Below are positions 62,735 to 64,000 of a stretch of DNA of 64,000 nt, one piece after another; the stretch's first letter is position 1; each line of letters opens with the position of its first letter. The DNA is from an uncultured Lachnoclostridium sp. (GTDB lineage: Bacteria > Bacillota > Clostridia > Lachnospirales > Lachnospiraceae): assembly GCA_944381625.1 (NCBI GenBank), contig CALWLW010000001.1:186001-250000 (forward strand). The letters are read 5' to 3'. The translations under genes and the position numbers were made by a program. The notes beneath the pieces were generated by a model that had not been told where the DNA came from, ran no database searches, and saw only the letters and a program-made list of their open reading frames with translations.

Positions 62735-63777
62735 GCCAGCCCTTCCTCCAGAATCATGCGGACTGTATCCTGAAACGGGATCCCCGCCGCCTTCAGCATA
62801 CCCGGAAAACGGCTGTGAACCGTAAATCCCGGTATGGTATTGACTTCATTGAACCAGATCCTTCCGTCTGGAGTCAGGAACATATCCACCCGGGCAAAAC
62901 CGGAACATCCCAGGAGCCGGTAAATCCGGCAGGCGGTTTTCCTGACCTCCTCTGCCAGCGCGGACGGTATCCGGGCCGGCACATGGATCCGGGAGGTTTT
63001 CAGCGTGTATTTCTCCGTATAGTCAAAGAAATCGCCGGACAGTTCGATCTCGTCCACTTCTCCGGTGATCAGGCGTTTTGTACCCACCACGGCGCATCCC
63101 ACCTCGAAGCCCTCCACCGCCTCCTCGATCAGAGCCTGGGAATCATAGACAAGCGCTTTCCTGACAGCTTCCGCAAGTTCCGATTCTTCTTTTACACGGG
63201 TGATCCCGAAGGAAGAACCGGCCCGCACCGGTTTTACAAACACCGGATAGGACAGGGATGACATGGCCTGTCTCAGTTCCTCTTCCTGTGCGGATTCGAT
63301 CAGTACCGAACGGGGGCACAGAATCCCTCCGCTTTCCGCCGTCCGGTGAGCCAGAAGCTTGTCCATGCAGAGGGCCGAACTGAGCGTCCCGCAGCCGATG
63401 ACCCGGACACCTGCCAGCTGAAGCGCTCCCTGAACGGTGCCGTCCTCCCCGTTGCCGCCATGCAGGATGGGCAGCGCCCCGTCCAATGACAGCATCATCT
63501 GCCGCCCGTTTTCCAGATAGACGAGCCCGTGTACGCCCCGGTCGGAGGATAAAAATACCGGCGTGCAGACCTGCTCCCGGCACCAGTTGTTTTCCGGGAT
63601 TTCGTCCAGATCTCCCCGGTACCAGAACCATTTGCCCGTATGCCGTTCCAGCCCTATGGGGATCAGATCATATTGTTCCCTGTCCATGTGGGACATGACC
63701 GCATGCGCCGACTGCAGGGACACCTGATATTCCGGGGAACATCCTCCGAACAATACCGCAACTCTTTTTCTTCTCAT
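62731..63777 (-). CDS. vanG: VanG-type D-alanine-D-serine ligase
   Basis: ATP-grasp ligase that makes D-Ala-D-Ser for peptidoglycan precursors, lowering vancomycin affinity. It starts RRKRVAVLFGGCSPEYQVSLQSAHAV. The loop FFDYTEKYTLKTSRIHVPARI replaces the YDYEAKY of normal Ddl and follows the VanC/E/G pattern. Metal and ATP residues are in GFARVDMFLTPDGRIWFNEVNTIPGFT. 348 aa. The operon order vanS-vanG-vanXY-vanT supports the call. Its ribosome site AAGGAG is inside the 3' arm of a 14-bp hairpin. Confidence 0.93.
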   Translation of the reverse strand: MRRKRVAVLFGGCSPEYQVSLQSAHAVMSHMDREQYDLIPIGLERHTGKWFWYRGDLDEIPENNWCREQVCTPVFLSSDRGVHGLVYLENGRQMMLSLDGALPILHGGNGEDGTVQGALQLAGVRVIGCGTLSSALCMDKLLAHRTAESGGILCPRSVLIESAQEEELRQAMSSLSYPVFVKPVRAGSSFGITRVKEESELAEAVRKALVYDSQALIEEAVEGFEVGCAVVGTKRLITGEVDEIELSGDFFDYTEKYTLKTSRIHVPARIPSALAEEVRKTACRIYRLLGCSGFARVDMFLTPDGRIWFNEVNTIPGFTVHSRFPGMLKAAGIPFQDTVRMILEEGLA

Positions 63778-63816
63778 AAAAAATCACTCCTTCTGGTATG
63801 AGCATACCAGAAGGAG
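63778..63816 (-). promoter_or_regulatory. Hairpin sequestering the vanG ribosome site, with U-run
   Basis: On the minus strand CTCCTTCTGGTATG (63816-63803) pairs perfectly with CATACCAGAAGGAG (63800-63787) across a 2-nt loop. The 3' arm is the Shine-Dalgarno, nine bases before the ATG. The bases after it (TGATTTTTT) make it look like an intrinsic terminator as well. Confidence 0.8.
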
Positions 63817-63837
63817 CTTTATAAACTGTTGGGATAA

Positions 63838-63887
63838 TCCTAAGGTCCGCGAAAAAAATTCCTAAGGAATTCCAAAGATTTTCCTAA
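63838..63887 (-). promoter_or_regulatory. VanR-like operator of 11-bp-phased repeats
   Basis: TTAGGA or TTTGGA occurs (minus strand) at 63887, 63876, 63865 and 63843, spaced 11, 11 and 22 bp. This phasing is typical of OmpR/PhoB-type response regulators such as VanR. A TATAAA -10-like sequence lies downstream before the hairpin. The outermost repeat overlaps the end of the sensor kinase gene. Confidence 0.65.
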
Positions 63888-64000
63888 GAAGAGCCGCCGG
63901 CGCTTTTTATGGGCAACTCCACCCGGAAGACGGTGACGCCGTCCTCGCTCTGCGCCGTAATCCGACCCCCGTGGAGCAGTACGATCTCCCTGGCGATAGC
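63884..64000 (-). CDS. vanS: C-terminal end of sensor histidine kinase (VanS-like), partial
   Basis: Only the last 38 residues are in the window. They read AIAREIVLLHGGRITAQSED followed by a VTVFRVELP segment, the G2-box and final strands of a HATPase_c domain, then a short tail. Its position directly upstream of vanG on the same strand is where vanS sits in vanG operons. The rest and vanR lie beyond the window. Confidence 0.8.
   Translation of the reverse strand, partial: AIAREIVLLHGGRITAQSEDGVTVFRVELPIKSAGGSS

Overview
The window looks like chromosome of an anaerobic, endospore-forming Firmicute of the Lachnospiraceae type. Three things point that way: moderate GC of roughly 50-55%, strong AGGAGG ribosome sites on nearly every gene, and spore genes (an alpha/beta SASP, GerW/YtfJ, YlbJ, YqfC-YqfD, a SpoVB-like flippase, a BofC-like protein) beside an oxygen-sensitive class III ribonucleotide reductase. 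Most of it is core genome. I saw no rRNA, tRNA, CRISPR array or complete insertion sequence.

Layout. 0-3.6 kb: an unknown membrane-anchored protein, a VanY-like D,D-carboxypeptidase, lexA and a LysR regulator. 3.7-9.9 kb: a full F-type ATP synthase operon whose delta and alpha subunits are one fused protein. 9.9-15.6 kb: a radical-SAM-like protein without its iron-sulfur cysteines, a TetR regulator, a Ca2+ P-type ATPase and a C39-like peptidase. 15.7-20.3 kb: an accessory-looking block with two tiny membrane-toxin/antisense-RNA loci on either side of a tyrosine recombinase, a MotA/OmpA-type ion-driven pair related in plan to Zorya ZorA/ZorB, and a LysM protein under a promoter packed with LexA boxes. 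20.4-25.1 kb: a DUF362 protein and the acetyl-CoA carboxylase genes accB-accC-accDA (accD and accA fused) behind two FabT-like operators. 25.3-30 kb: a sodium symporter, a GntR-ABC exporter cassette and a DUF975 protein. 30-33 kb: class III RNR, with the glycyl-radical tail of NrdD apparently carried on a separate 52-residue protein. 33-45 kb: YitT, MiaB, a phosphatase, SASP, RecG, FakA-like and Asp23 proteins, L28 and the GerW cluster. 45-54 kb: thrS with a T-box leader, an M23 peptidase, YlbJ and a long minus-strand operon (proB, DUF896, 5-FTHF cyclo-ligase, proA, rsmD, coaD, a coiled-coil protein). 54-59.6 kb: spore and housekeeping genes (BofC-like, SpoVB-like, ybeY, phoH, yqfD, yqfC) and DUF2284. 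59.6-64 kb: a vanG-type D-Ala-D-Ser glycopeptide-resistance operon (end of vanS, vanG, vanXY, and vanT split into membrane and racemase genes), cut by the right window edge.

How it fits together. LexA probably controls itself and the LysM protein, which would act as an SOS division inhibitor like YneA. VanG, VanXY and the two VanT parts form one pathway that makes D-Ser, ligates it to D-Ala and removes D-Ala-ended precursors. Its control region shows 11-bp-phased VanR-like repeats and then a hairpin that buries the vanG ribosome site. The findings I would check first are the split NrdD, the cluster-less radical-SAM protein, the delta-alpha ATP synthase fusion, the vanG leader hairpin, and the recombinase with its two toxin loci and adjacent motor pair.
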